The notes below the pieces were generated by a model. The model saw only the letters and a program-made list of their open reading frames with translations. It was not told the DNA's origin and searched no databases. 64,000 bases of DNA, taken from contig NSJX01000010.1 of NCBI GenBank assembly GCA_002286715.1, positions 339,034 to 403,033 of the forward strand, given 5' to 3'. This DNA comes from Dentipellis sp. KUC8613 (Eukaryota; Basidiomycota; Agaricomycetes; Russulales; Hericiaceae). Positions 11,824 to 22,790 of the stretch are shown piece after piece. Within the stretch, counting starts at the first letter, position 1; the number at the start of each line of letters is the position of its first letter. Made by a program: the position numbers and the translations under genes.

Positions 11824-12136
11824 TGTGTGCTGCGTGCGGGGGTGGGTGCGTGGGTGCGAGGAGATGGAGGGGGCGTTCAACGGCGAACGGCGGGCGGGCG
11901 CGCACGCTGAGACTCCGACGGACGCGAATGTGGCGGAACGTCTGGCGCACGTGCGCGGGCATGCCGCGCATGTGACCGCATGGCAGACGCGTCGGGAGGG
12001 CGCTCGAAGCTCAGGCGTGGACGAGGCGGCACTCATACACGGTCGGCGAAGCCACAGAATAGGTGAAACCTTTGTTTAAGTTATATAGCTTGAACGGCAA
12101 ACGGATCTGCTAGATCGTAAATCACAGATAGACTTC

Positions 12137-13480
12137 TCACTGCACAATCACGACGCCCAGCTCCTTCTCCTTCTTCAAGATCCCGTCAATCGCATCGCCC
12201 ACCATCTCCTTCCACCCCCTAAACTTCTCAAGCCCAGCGATATCCTTTGCGCTGGACGCATCCCAGCGGCACCAATCATCCAAACTGTGCGTCTCCTTGC
12301 CAGTCACCGTCGGCAAGCGCGACCTCAGCTCCGGACGCGTCTCATATAGCCACTGTACCGCCTCAACCCATGTGAAATGGCCATCCGGTCCAACCGCGAC
12401 AATGCGCTTGGGCTTCGACGCAGGACTAGGAGCCGCCTTGAGTGCAAGGACGTGGAGCAAGGCAGCGTCGCGGACGTGAGTTGCCGCGGCGGGGGTCTGC
12501 TCGGGCACAGGGCGTCCAGCGGGGCCGCTGATCAGCTGGTAGATGAACCCATTCGTGCCGTCTGCGGGCTGATCGAGGACTTGTCCACGTCCGGGTGCAC
12601 CGAAGAGATATCCGGGATGTATGGTCGCAACGTCGAGCTCGGGGTGCTCCGAGGCGAACTTCCACAGTGCCTTCTCGGCGAGCGTCTTGGAGACGCCGTA
12701 AAGGTCCATGTCGCCTGCTGCCGCGGCTCGCTCGAGCGTGTCGTCACACCAGTCTGTAAGTCGGTCTGGGTTATTACACAGGATGAAGGGAAGGAGAAAG
12801 TTCAATACTGACCTGAGGCACCAATGATGGCAGAGCTGTGTATCCGTGCGGGGCTCGCGAGGCTCATGATACTGGCCGTGACAACGATCTTCGTGACACC
12901 AGCTTTGAGAGCTGCTTCGAGGACACGGAGCGTGCCGTCCACCGCACTCTGTTCGTTTTCCGTGTAAGCCTTAGATATGAATCAAGGTGAAGGGAAAGAT
13001 TAGGGCAGACCTTGATGAGGACTTCGGGGGTTGCCTTGCCAGCAAGAGGGGAACCGACATGGATCAACGCGTCGACACCTGCGACGTATGTTGCGTTAGT
13101 CTTTTTGTGTACGTCGTAAAAAGCAGAAGATATTGCACGCACCTGCCAACGCGTGGCTGAGATCGCTTGTCGCGAGGTCATCGACAACTACAATCTCGAA
13201 ACGGTCCCCGAAAGACGCGTATGCGGCCTGCACGCGCGGTGCCTTCCCAGAGCGCGCCGTTCTATACGCAACACAAAATCGAATCAAAGTCGGTATGAAT
13301 AAGGTGAACTCATGGCACGCACCCGCGAACCTTGTACCCAGCAGCGAGCAGCTCGTCAATAATGACAGAGCCTAGGAACCCAGAGGCACCAGTAACCTGT
13401 AGATCGAATCAGAACAGAACGTCAACGTCGAACAGCCAGCGAAACGGACATACAAGGACTTTCTCGATATTTGAAGACAT
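12137..13480 (-). CDS. Dihydroflavonol-4-reductase-like NAD(P)-binding oxidoreductase, copy B
   Basis: Six exons: 13480-13454, 13396-13323, 13261-13143, 13078-13011, 12948-12813, 12753-12137. Lengths 27/74/119/68/136/617 are exactly those of copy A; 346 residues. TGASGFLG, VVDDLAT, DALIHVGSPL, TKIVVTASI and catalytic YGVSK (Tyr160/Lys164) are present. The protein is plainly paralogous to A and C across its whole length (for example VLALKAAPSPASKPKRIVA is shared with A). Probably the same chemistry on a related substrate. Confidence 0.88.
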
Positions 13481-13545
13481 TGCGAGGTGAATGAGACGAG
13501 TGCTGAAACGAAAAATAGCTGAGGCTGGTCGGCCCCATTGCTTGC

Positions 13546-13958
13546 TTATATACCAGAACCAGCTTGGGGCTGCCGCTGTCTGAACGAATATCCCAAGTTT
13601 TTACGCGATCGATGTTACGGGGTGGTACGGGCATCGACCTCGGGCATGCTGAATGACTCTGAGAGAGAAAAGTGCAGACATCGATTTCCTGCCGTAGAAT
13701 CGGAGACGACGGCCTACACTGCGTCGTCCTGTGAAATTTGTGAGTCGGCGTCAGCTCGGCGTTCACATTATGCCCAGTGAATGGTGCCTGCCTTGCTATA
13801 CGAGGACATTGCTTGCACTTGAAGGACAGGTGTTCTGGTAGCACCAAAGCATCGCGATAGGTCGCTGGATAACGGACTCCGAGTCGGTCAGCTCGCCGAG
13901 GCGGGGTGAAGTGGCGTTGTGGAAGCGGGCCGATTAGTCGGGTCGGGGCAGACTCGAT
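13546..13958 (-). promoter_or_regulatory. Promoter of reductase B with two blocks shared with paralogues
   Basis: TATA-like TTATATAC (13546-13553 on the plus strand) is 66 bases before the ATG and is followed upstream by CCAGAAC, as in copy C. The 20-base block at 13625-13644 matches 8541-8560 of copy A with one mismatch. A longer GC-rich block at about 13925-13958 (core TCGGGTCGGGGCAGACTCG) is found again upstream of copy C at 19984-20015. The blocks are seen in the sequence; that they bind a regulator is inference. Confidence 0.55.
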
Positions 13959-15840
13959 CCGAAGCAACGGGCGACTTGCCGCAATACAATTCTCGTTTTG
14001 CCTGTCGATATAGCCAATCAGCTTTCTCAGAAATCCAATTTCATGCCTCGGAAAGGAAAGAAGAAACCTACGATGCAAAATGCGGACGTTCTCGAGAATG
14101 AGCGGCGACTTGAAAGCATTCGCTCCGACAGAAGTTAAAATATAGCACCGCCACTGGTGCCGCGTTGCCGACGCCGACGCGTATATCGCGCCGCGCCAGC
14201 TCTTTCCGAGTGCAAACTGAGGGCGTGCTGAATCAGGAGGGGGGTCGGGGAGCTTCGAGGATGCCCGTAGGTTGGATTATGTGGTCGAAGATACCACCTG
14301 AATGACGAGTAGACAAGATTGTCTAAGAGACGTCGGCGTCGACTAGATAGACAAGGTCATCCGAGCTGCTGCGATAGGACGATATGAGCCAGGGCATAAA
14401 GTGCAAGTTAGGGAACAGGGGATCGCACCCTCGAGCTTGTTCGCTGCAGTGGATTCTGTGCTGCCCTAGGTGTCGTGGTTTATCAGTTCTGTCAGCACGT
14501 CAGAGTGACTGCGGGGGCCCACAAGACCGTGCTCCCCATACAGCGCCGATTGCCCGCTTAATTATGGGCTGGCCTTCCTAATGTATTGAGGTGTGAAGAT
14601 GGTAATAGCAAGGTCGGATACACAACGAAAGCGCGCCCTTATTATCATACCTCAAGTTAAGGCAGCAGGGCGGCGCCGGCGCTACGTGTTGAAGTATGAT
14701 ATGCAATGAAAGGGCGCTCCGGGCGATTTGTTATGCTTGATTTTTCGGAGAAGAGGCGTGGAGAGGCTGTGGGATCTAAGAATGGCAGTGGAAGACGGCA
14801 GGCGTCGGGTATAAGTAGCGATATTAGTATTCAATATCGAATCTACTGCGCCTTTACACTCCATCCTCCATGCTGCAATACGTACGAGCGGTAGAGATAT
14901 GGGCCGTGTTGAACAGGATTGTCTAAGACCTGCCGTATAAATGAAATCGGTCGTTTCAAAAGACAGCTGGGAAGCTGTTCGGTAATGAACACAATAGTGC
15001 TAGCAATGATGTGCTGGCTATACAGTGACATTCTGCCCAAAAAAACAGACATGTACCCGAACAACACTTTCATAAATTGTCAAAGGTTGAATGGTACGTA
15101 GTGAAACTTCATGGATAGACTCACCCGCCAGCGGCTATGCGCTATTCGTCTCAGCTTGAGGCGCGTGGCACAAACCGAGCAACGTGATTCGTGGGCGCTC
15201 CTTTCTTGTCGGACCCTGTCCATGACGCAGGTCCGATTGTAAGATAAGCAATGCGAGATGCACGCGGCACGGCGTAACCTAAATGGCAGAGACAAAGTCA
15301 AGACACCGTACCACTGCGCCTAGGCAGACTAGGAGGACACATCGGCCGGTGTCAGCCTGCCGCCGACGCGTCAGCAGACTGCTGCACACCACCCATATAT
15401 GTGTTTGTTCGATACATGGTGCATCCAACTAAGGGGGAAACAGGGCCTGAGTTGAGGATGTAAAGATCACGCCCGCTTGGACACAATAGCCTGAGCAGAC
15501 TAATATGCAGATTGCGGCGCCCGCAAGCGTAAAATGCGGGGTATTGCGGGGCAGGAGACCCACGTCGATCAGCGTGCATGCAGGGATGGGTAAAGAGAGT
15601 ACATATGCATACTCCGGGCGGAAGAGCGTTGAGCAGAGGAGAATAAGGCGGGGAGTTCCTTGAAGAGGACAAGGGTGCGTGAGCTCGCGACGCCCATATA
15701 CGGCAGGTCGCGTATGCACGTGATGTGGTGCGCGAGCGCGACTGAGAGGCTGACGGCGTCGTCCGGATCTGCGGTGCTCGTCCAAGATCCGGTCAGTCGA
15801 CGATGGATGGAGTCTGTCTCGGTGAATTCGCTTCGGATTC
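13959..15840. other. Gene-poor intergenic stretch, possible coding relic
   Basis: No intact gene. On the minus strand around 15800-15590 one frame reads about 70 codons with strong GC3 bias (contains DDAVSLSVALAHHITC and RTLVLFKELPALFSS) and then stops, with a hydrophobic frame (about 15560-15440) just beyond. This may be a leftover of a membrane-protein gene but cannot be joined into one. Confidence 0.35.
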
Positions 15841-15846
15841 ATCGTC

Positions 15847-15852
15847 TATAAA
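15847..15852 (+). promoter_or_regulatory. TATA box of the FAD monooxygenase gene
   Basis: TATAAA lies 50-45 bases before the ATG at 15897; CT-rich sequence with CACCATG follows. Confidence 0.5.
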
Positions 15853-15896
15853 TTCTTCATCTTGCCCTGTTGCGTATCGCACACCCTCCGCCCACC

Positions 15897-17549
15897 ATGT
15901 CTGCACCGTCTGAGTCCTCCGCCCCGCTCTACACCGACCCCTCTCCACTCGCGCTGCACGTCATTGTCATTGGCTGCGGACTCGGTGGACTTGCAGCCTC
16001 GCACACGCTATCGCATGCACTCCCCAACTCGCAGATTACCCTCCTCGAAGCCGCCCATGCCATCGGTGACGTCGGCGCAGGCATTCAGGTTTCCCCGAAT
16101 GCATCCCGCCTCCTCCTTCGCTGGGGCCTCGGGCCCGACCTCGCCACCTCCGCAGTACGCCCTGAGGCCATCGTCTTCCGCCGCTATGCGACAGGCGAGC
16201 AGGTCGGGTACACGCAGTGGGGCGCCAAGATGGAGGCTGTCCACGGCGCACCTTACCTCCACGTTCATCGCGCGGACTACCACCGCCTGCTGACCGGCCT
16301 CGTCGAAGGCCGCCCTAACGTACAGCTCCGCCTCTCCGCCGTAGTCACCGACGTCCAGCCCGATCCTGCCGTCGAAGGCGGCTCCAGCGTGACACTTAAA
16401 TCCGGTGAAGTCATCCACGCCGACCTCATCATCGGCGCAGACGGCGTCAAGAGCATCGTCCAGGGCGTTGTCACCGGCAAGCAGGACGCCCCACGCCCAA
16501 CCGGCGACGCCGCGTACAGGGCGATCATACCGACCGATGTGATGCTGCGCGATCCGGAGCTCAAGGGCTTCGTCGAGACGCCGGAGATGACAGGGTGGAT
16601 GGCACCTGGGCGCCATCTGATGGCATACTGCATTGTGAGTGTTCCCATCCATTCCTCTTCACTGTGAAACTCGGAGAAGTGTGACTGATGCATGGTGCAG
16701 AGGGGAAAGAAGGAGTACAACCTCGTGCTTCTGCATCCTGATGATGGTTCCGTCGAGTCCTGGACCGCGGAGGGCAGCGCGGACAAGATGCGTAACGACT
16801 TCGCCGACTTTGAACCCAGGTGAGCTCGTGCGTATGTGCCAGCTGTTCTCCTCGAGCCTGATGGGCTATGCAGAGTGCAGAAACTCCTAGGATTTGTGAA
16901 GTCGACGCTCAAGTGGCGTCTGATGGATCGTTCTGCGCTGTCCCGTTGGGTCCACCCGAAAGGCCGCGTCGCACTGCTCGGTGACTCATGTCACCCTATG
17001 CTCGTATGTTTTCCCGCAATCTCCTTGTCCGTCCGCCTCTGACTCCAACCATGCATGCAGCCGTACCGCGCGCAGGGCGCCGCGATGGCCGTCGAGGATG
17101 CAGCCGTGCTGGGCGCGCTCATCTCGCATGCGCGCAACGTTTCACAGCTTCCCACCCTCCTGCAGGCATATGAGGACCTGAGGTATGCTTCTTATCTCTT
17201 GCTTTGCGGCATGCCAGTTGACACATGAGATGTCAGGCTAAGCCGCTGCACCGAGACGCAGCAGTCCTCGCGCCTCAATCAGCACATCTTCCACCTCCCC
17301 GATGGCCCAGAGCAGGAAGCACGCGACACCGCGATGCGCCGCGCGATGGAGATCGAGCGCGCGGCGCAGCTGCCGTCGCCGCCTGGTTCCACGACCGCGC
17401 TACCCGGGGACGAGGAGGGGCTCAAGGGAAACCCGAACCAGTGGGCGGATCGCGGCAAAAACGAGATCCAATTCTCGTATGACGCGGACGATGCGGTGAG
17501 GGTGTGGTGGGAGGGGACTGGGCGGGCGCTGCTTCAGACGCCCGCGTGA
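15897..17549 (+). CDS. FAD-dependent monooxygenase, salicylate hydroxylase-like
   Basis: Exons 15897-16634, 16701-16819, 16874-17003, 17061-17182, 17237-17549; 473 residues. Class A flavoprotein monooxygenase marks: dinucleotide fold VIVIGCGLGGLAASHTL (about residue 22), the GAGIQVSPNASRLL region, DG motif IIGADGVKS, and the GD motif RVALLGDSCHPMLPYRAQG followed by AMAVEDAAVLG. Such enzymes hydroxylate aromatic rings using FAD, NAD(P)H and O2. No N-terminal signal. It is divergent from reductase B and, with the PhyH enzyme and the three reductases, makes a run of small-molecule redox enzymes. Substrate not predictable. Confidence 0.9.
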
Positions 17550-18165
17550 GTGAGTGCGTACGTGCGGCGCTGCAGATTTGGAGGCGAGGCTTGGGTTGTA
17601 CGTTATGTATTGCGACTACTTGGATTTTGGCTTGTATATCTGTGTGTATAATATATACCTAGTTGATGCTTTCATGTTGACTTGTCGTGTGGAAGACCTG
17701 TCAGGGCGTTCGGGTCTGCAATTTTCATCGAAAATCAGATACCGTTGATTATATCGAGAGACTTACTCGAGTAACGAGCTCATGAGAGAGGTCATCAAAT
17801 TGGAAGCACGTTTAGCTTGGAAAGCATATTGAGATCTGGTGGAAACAGAAAGCATGGTGAGCGGAAGGGACAAGAGTCGCCACCCAATTATGCGCCTAGT
17901 AGTAGGGGTGCACGATCATGTGATCGTGTCGGCGCCTAGGGCGCGTCTGCCTTTGGTCCTGCTCATGGCTTTACATTCGGGCTGCAGGTGATCCGATTAT
18001 AGGGCTCGGAGTTGGGCATTCTTGTACGTTGAAACTGTAGACGGGCAACGCTGTTTTTGGCTTTCAACAACGAAGAATGTCCCGGTCCTGCCTCTAATCG
18101 AAAATACGGTGCCGTCTGAGCCTCCTCTTTATCTATTGTATCCTACACATGCGACGCACCATCCT
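17550..18165. other. Convergent 3' intergenic region
   Basis: Lies between the 3' ends of the monooxygenase (plus) and reductase C (minus). AT-rich after 17620. No gene or repeat recognised. Confidence 0.5.
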
Positions 18166-19516
18166 CTACTGCAAAGGCATTACCCCCAGTTCCTTCTCCT
18201 TCTGCAGAAACCCATCAATTGCATCCCCCACCGTCTCTTTCCAGTCCCTAAACTTCTCAAACCCCAAAATCTCCTTCGCACCCGACACATCCCAGCGACA
18301 CCACTCGTCCAAATCCTGCATCTCCTCACTATTCACATCCGGCAAGCGCGGCCTCAGCTCCGGGCGCGTCTCATAGAGCCACTTCACAGCCTGCAGCTGC
18401 GTGAAGCGCGAATCGGGGCCCACCGCGACGATGCGCTTCGGCTTCTCCGGGGACGACGGCGCCGCCTTGAGCGCGAGCACGTGCAGGCGCGCGGCGTCGA
18501 GGATATGCGTCGACGCGGGTCCGCCGCGCGCCACGGGTGCAGGGCGCCCGGCAGGTCCGCTGATGAGCTGGTAGATGATCGTGTTCGTGCCGTCCGCGGG
18601 CGCGTCGAGCACCTGCCCATGCCCCGGCTTGCCGTAGAGGAAGCCGGGGTGCACCGTCGCGACGTCGAGATGCGGGTGCGCGGCGGCGAAGTGCCAGAGA
18701 GCTTTCTCGGCGAGGGTTTTGGAGACGCCGTAGATGGCGAGCGGGCCGCCGGTCGTTGCCTTCTCGAGCGTGTCGTCGCTCCAGTCTGGTGCATGAGAAG
18801 CGTGGTTAATTAGTATTGGGAATGGCAATGGAAGGTGGTCTAGGAATGACTGACCGGAGGGACCGATGGTGACGGGGGTGTGCATCCGCGCAGGACTCGC
18901 GAGGCTGATGATGCTGGCGGTAACGACGATCTTTGTAATGCCGGCTTCGAGGGCTGCATTGAGGACGCGGAGCGTGCCATCCACTGCGCTCTGTTCATTC
19001 GCCGTATTAGTATCGTAGATTGATCAGAGTAAAAAAACGGTAGAGCTAACCTTCATGAGAACCTCCGGGGTCGCCTTGTTCGCAAGCGGTGAGCCGACAT
19101 GGATCAAGGCGTCGATGCCTACCGCCCAGGATATATCAGGCCACTGTCCGCTTCAAGATATACATAAGGGGACAAACGCACCTTTAAACGCGGCGCTGAG
19201 ATCGCTTGTCGCGAGGTCATCGACGACCGCGATATCGAAGCGGTCCCCGAAGGACGCGTACGCTGCCTTCACGCGGGGGGCTTTTGCTGAACGAGCCGTT
19301 CTGTTGTCAGCGCAGACGATCGTGAGTACATGGGACGATGTGCAATGAAGGGCGGTACTTACCCGCGCACTGTGTACCCGTCTGCAAGGAGCTCGTCGAC
19401 GATGTTGGAGCCGAGGAAGCCCGAGGCGCCGGTTACCTGTGGGTTTAATATCAGGGGGCGAGCACCCGGTACTGTCTAGGAGGACGTACGAGAACGCTCT
19501 GGATATTTGACACCAT
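18166..19516 (-). CDS. Dihydroflavonol-4-reductase-like NAD(P)-binding oxidoreductase, copy C
   Basis: Six exons: 19516-19490, 19436-19363, 19300-19182, 19118-19051, 18990-18855, 18785-18166. Lengths 27/74/119/68/136/620 differ from A and B by one codon only; 347 residues. TGASGFLG, DALIHVGSPL, TKIVVTASI and catalytic YGVSK (Tyr160/Lys164) are kept. The C-terminal third has drifted more than between A and B (for example PDVNSEEMQDLDEWCRWD). Intron 5 (18854-18786) is 69 bases and stopless in frame. Predicted role as for copy A. Confidence 0.88.
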
Positions 19517-19616
19517 TTTCGACTACGAAATAAAGAGTAAAGAAGTCGAGGTAATCAAGATGTAGTGGACGCGCAGACACCGGTTGAGACCAATTGAGAT
19601 AGACCCATCGCGGTAC

Positions 19617-20015
19617 TTATATACCAGAACGTATCGGGCACGGCGGCTGTTTGGTCGAACACCCGGGACGTCGTGCGATTGATAACGCGATAACGTAGGA
19701 CACGTCGCCCTCGGGCACCTGAGTAAGGTAAGCAAAGATACCTGTCTGTGCAGATTTACCGTTCTCGACTCACCGCAAGTGGAACACCATCATACGGCCA
19801 CCCTATGACAGAACTGGCCTCAGCGGATCATATGAGTCAATGCCATTCAGTCACCCAATTGTATGGCCTGTCATGAGATGTGGTCATGTTTTTCTACGGG
19901 GAAAGGGCGGGGGAAGACTTCTTCTCTAAGGGATGCGTACTGAGGACGACCGACTCGGAGGATGCGAAGTGGCTCTGAGGGGCCGGGCCGATCGGTCGGG
20001 TCGGGGCAGACTCGG
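19617..20015 (-). promoter_or_regulatory. Promoter of reductase C, homologous to promoter B
   Basis: TTATATACCAGAAC (from about 19617 on the plus strand) is the same TATA context as in B. A CGCCCTCGGGCA element lies at about 19705, at the place of the shared element of A and B. The block at 19984-20015 shares TCGGGTCGGGGCAGACTCG with B. Homology to B therefore extends some 500 bases upstream of the start codon. Confidence 0.5.
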
Positions 20016-21138
20016 TCTTACGCGATCCTAGTTTGCGCTCGATCGCGTCTTTGCTGAGTTGCTCAGGAACTTGTCGTTCCTTCTCTCAACGAGAGCCCTC
20101 GCATTCGTTGCTTGCTCGATCATCGTGAGGCCGGAGCCCGCGAGACGGAGTGGATAAGCTGCACGCGTGTCAAGTTGTCATCGAGATTATTTGTCAGCGC
20201 CGTAGACAAAGACTGCAGCGGGGAAAGATGATCAGTATAGTACGTGAAGGAGTCGATATTTGCTCGTCATGAGCAGCGAAACACAGTTAGGGCGTGAAGA
20301 AAATTCTGAAGGCAGTCGTACATGATGCATGATGTGTGACCAGGAAGCTGACGACAAGCTTCGACGTCGATGGGATGTGTAGGGCTTACTCCAACGTAAC
20401 ATACGACACAATGCAAGCGGTCAACGTTGGCTCTGATGTCTCATCGCGCCGCGGCGAATAGTAGTCTCGAAGCTGCCAATTCATTATGCGCTATGTGCAG
20501 CCTGATCAAAATGGTCAGTCACGTAACCTGAAATACGCATGTTCTCACCTACCAGACGCAACCTCACCATCGGCACCAGGTCTTTCCATATTGAAGGCTC
20601 TAAGGGAGATCTATACTGCGATCAAAGCGTAAGGACGGCATAGAAGGTGCACAAACTGCGCATCACGATAGTAAGACAACGGATAACGAAGCTGTACTAT
20701 CGTAGTGGTCGTTACCCCCTTCAGCTGCACGCTCACATCCTGACAAACCTAGGGCCCAGTGAGTAACAGCGCGTTCGCTCTTCGCGTGTCTTAGGTTACG
20801 CGCGAGGTTGCCATGCTCAGGGCTTAGCATCACGGCAATCTGTCAATACCATAGGGCAAACATTCGGTTGAGTCGTATTTTTCGCAGTGTGATCGAAGTA
20901 ACCACTCACAACTCCCTGGTGTTATGCTCAAAGACAGCTGTAGGTACACAAATGAAGCCAGACGCACCAGTACAATCATCACCACTCACACCCTTCAATC
21001 AATCGGATAGCGGACCAGTGGACGACCATATAACATGTTCCCTCACATATGCACATCGAAAAGAAACGCAGTAAAAGCAATGAGACAGCGTACAACATCA
21101 TAGCGTATGCGAGAACGTCCGTGCACGAGCAAGCCAGG
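20016..21138. other. Intergenic region, nothing recognised
   Basis: About 1.1 kb without a supported gene, RNA or repeat; only short frames without coding bias. Confidence 0.5.
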
Positions 21139-21998
21139 CTATAGCACTGCGAAGAAACACAGCGCAGCCAATGCGAGCGCAAAAGCAGGGTGCGCCCGCG
21201 ATGTCGAGGCTGCGTTGGGGGTAGTGATGAGAGACGCGGAGGGGATGGGCGTAGTGCCGGGGGGTGGGGTTGTGGTGGCTGAGCCAGAGCCGGAAGAAGA
21301 GGGCGCAGCCGAAGAAGAAAGCGCACTACTCGTACTCAAGGATGGAGGTGCAGGTGCAGATGTCGGAGAGGGAAGCGCAGACGACACGGACGGCTGCGGG
21401 GGCGCGGCACTCGCCCCCTGCGCAGCGCTCGTCTGCACTGCGGGCGGGTTGCTCGTTGCTGCGTACTGCCCTCCCTGCACCACGAACGGCTCGACCGTCT
21501 CCGGGAAGACGTATGGTGTGGTATAGTAGCCACTAGGCGCGGTGCAGTCTGCGAGGCTGCCCGTCACAGAGCACGTGATCTCGAAGGATTGTCCGGCGAG
21601 ATCGCCGTCTCCTTGCCAAGTGACGTGCGCGTCCTGCGGGCCTTGGATCATGACAGCTGTTTACAAGGGCGTTAGAGGGTATCTGTGGCGAGGCGAGTTG
21701 GTTGTGCGGACCTGTGCCGATGAAGGTGGGCTGCGAGAAGGTCCCGGTGAGCGAACCGGGCAGGATCTCCCAGGTTGTGTGGCTGTTTGTGTCCGTGCCG
21801 AGGATAACAACGCTGAGCGGTTGTGGGTCAAACCCCGGGATCCAGAGAGAGGTGTCTGCGTAGACATCTACGCGAGCAAGGACATTTGACGTTCTACTTT
21901 AGCGCGACTAGAACTCAAATTGACAGAGCTCGGAGACACGTACATTGCGACGCCAGAGAGAAAACCAAGGGGACCCAAACGTGTTTATATGAAGGCAT
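21139..21998 (-). CDS. Secreted Ser/Pro/Ala-rich protein, probably GPI-anchored
   Basis: Exons 21998-21944, 21867-21712 and 21656-21139 give 242 residues. The N-terminus (MPSYKHVWVPLVFSLAS) is a plausible signal peptide. A compact domain follows (YADTSLWIPGFDPQPLSVVIL, HTTWEILPG, GPQDAHVTW, FEITCSVTG, ADCTAPSG), then a long Ser/Thr/Pro/Ala tail and a hydrophobic C-terminal end (HPAFALALAALCFFAVL) typical of a GPI signal. Similar small beta-domain plus Ser-rich tail proteins are common at the basidiomycete cell surface; function unknown. The first exon is the least certain part: the acceptor ending GCGTAG at 21868 was chosen because nearer AGs break the frame. Confidence 0.65.
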
Positions 21999-22790
21999 GG
22001 AAAAGGATAGTGAGGGTTAAAGAGCGACAGAGGATAACCTAACGGCAGCCGAAGCTGGAGAGCTCGTTGGGAGGCGACGGGAACGAGAACAAGGTATCGA
22101 CTTTTCGAAAACAGGTTGGCCCGGGCCTAGATCAATCGGTCAACGCACCTCTCGGCATCCTGGCCCGGCGGGCCAATATTATTCGTTCCGGGTCTCTCCC
22201 TGCCTCCGTGTCCCTGCCTCGAAGCTAGCCACGGAGGCAAACATATAAATACGAGAAAATGTTGCGACGCGAGGAGAAGGACGCGTCAGACGCGTCTGCT
22301 GCGAACTTGTTGCTTGGTCCTCTGTTGATACTCCACTCCATTCATATCCCTCGAGGCTCTGCACCCGGTGTGTTTACATCACCGCTCAGATCTTGCCGAG
22401 CGACACCCGCAGCGCCCAATCCCCATCCTGGTACACACTTCACCGCCACCGTCTGCACATCGCACGCATTCCGTCAATATCGATCGTCAAATTGCAATCC
22501 CCGACTGTATTGTCGCGGAAGGGACGTGCTTCTGGGCGGCCATGGGGCATGTACTTATCGCGAGGGCACAGGGAAGGCTAGATGACCGTAGTGCGCCGAG
22601 CGCCGAGTCGTCGCCAAGAGCGTGCACGTTAGATGTGACGCTCGCCTCGCACCTAGCAGCTTCATGTCACTGTCCAACCCTGTACAGCGCCTTCGCCTAC
22701 CCCACTCTTCTTCTTGCTCATATAACACGCTGCACCCTTCTTGACTCTGACCTAAACTGACCTCACGCCCCACGCCGGACCGCCGCAGGC
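21999..22790. other. Shared divergent promoter region
   Basis: Separates the minus-strand GPI-type gene from the plus-strand exchanger. ACATATAAATACG at about 22240 is TATA-like on either strand. No gene supported. Confidence 0.4.

Noticed and set aside
15352..15842. Overlapping minus-strand frames as a membrane-protein gene
   Set aside because: The hydrophobic and GC3-biased parts are in different frames and cannot be joined by a credible intron; kept only as a possible relic.
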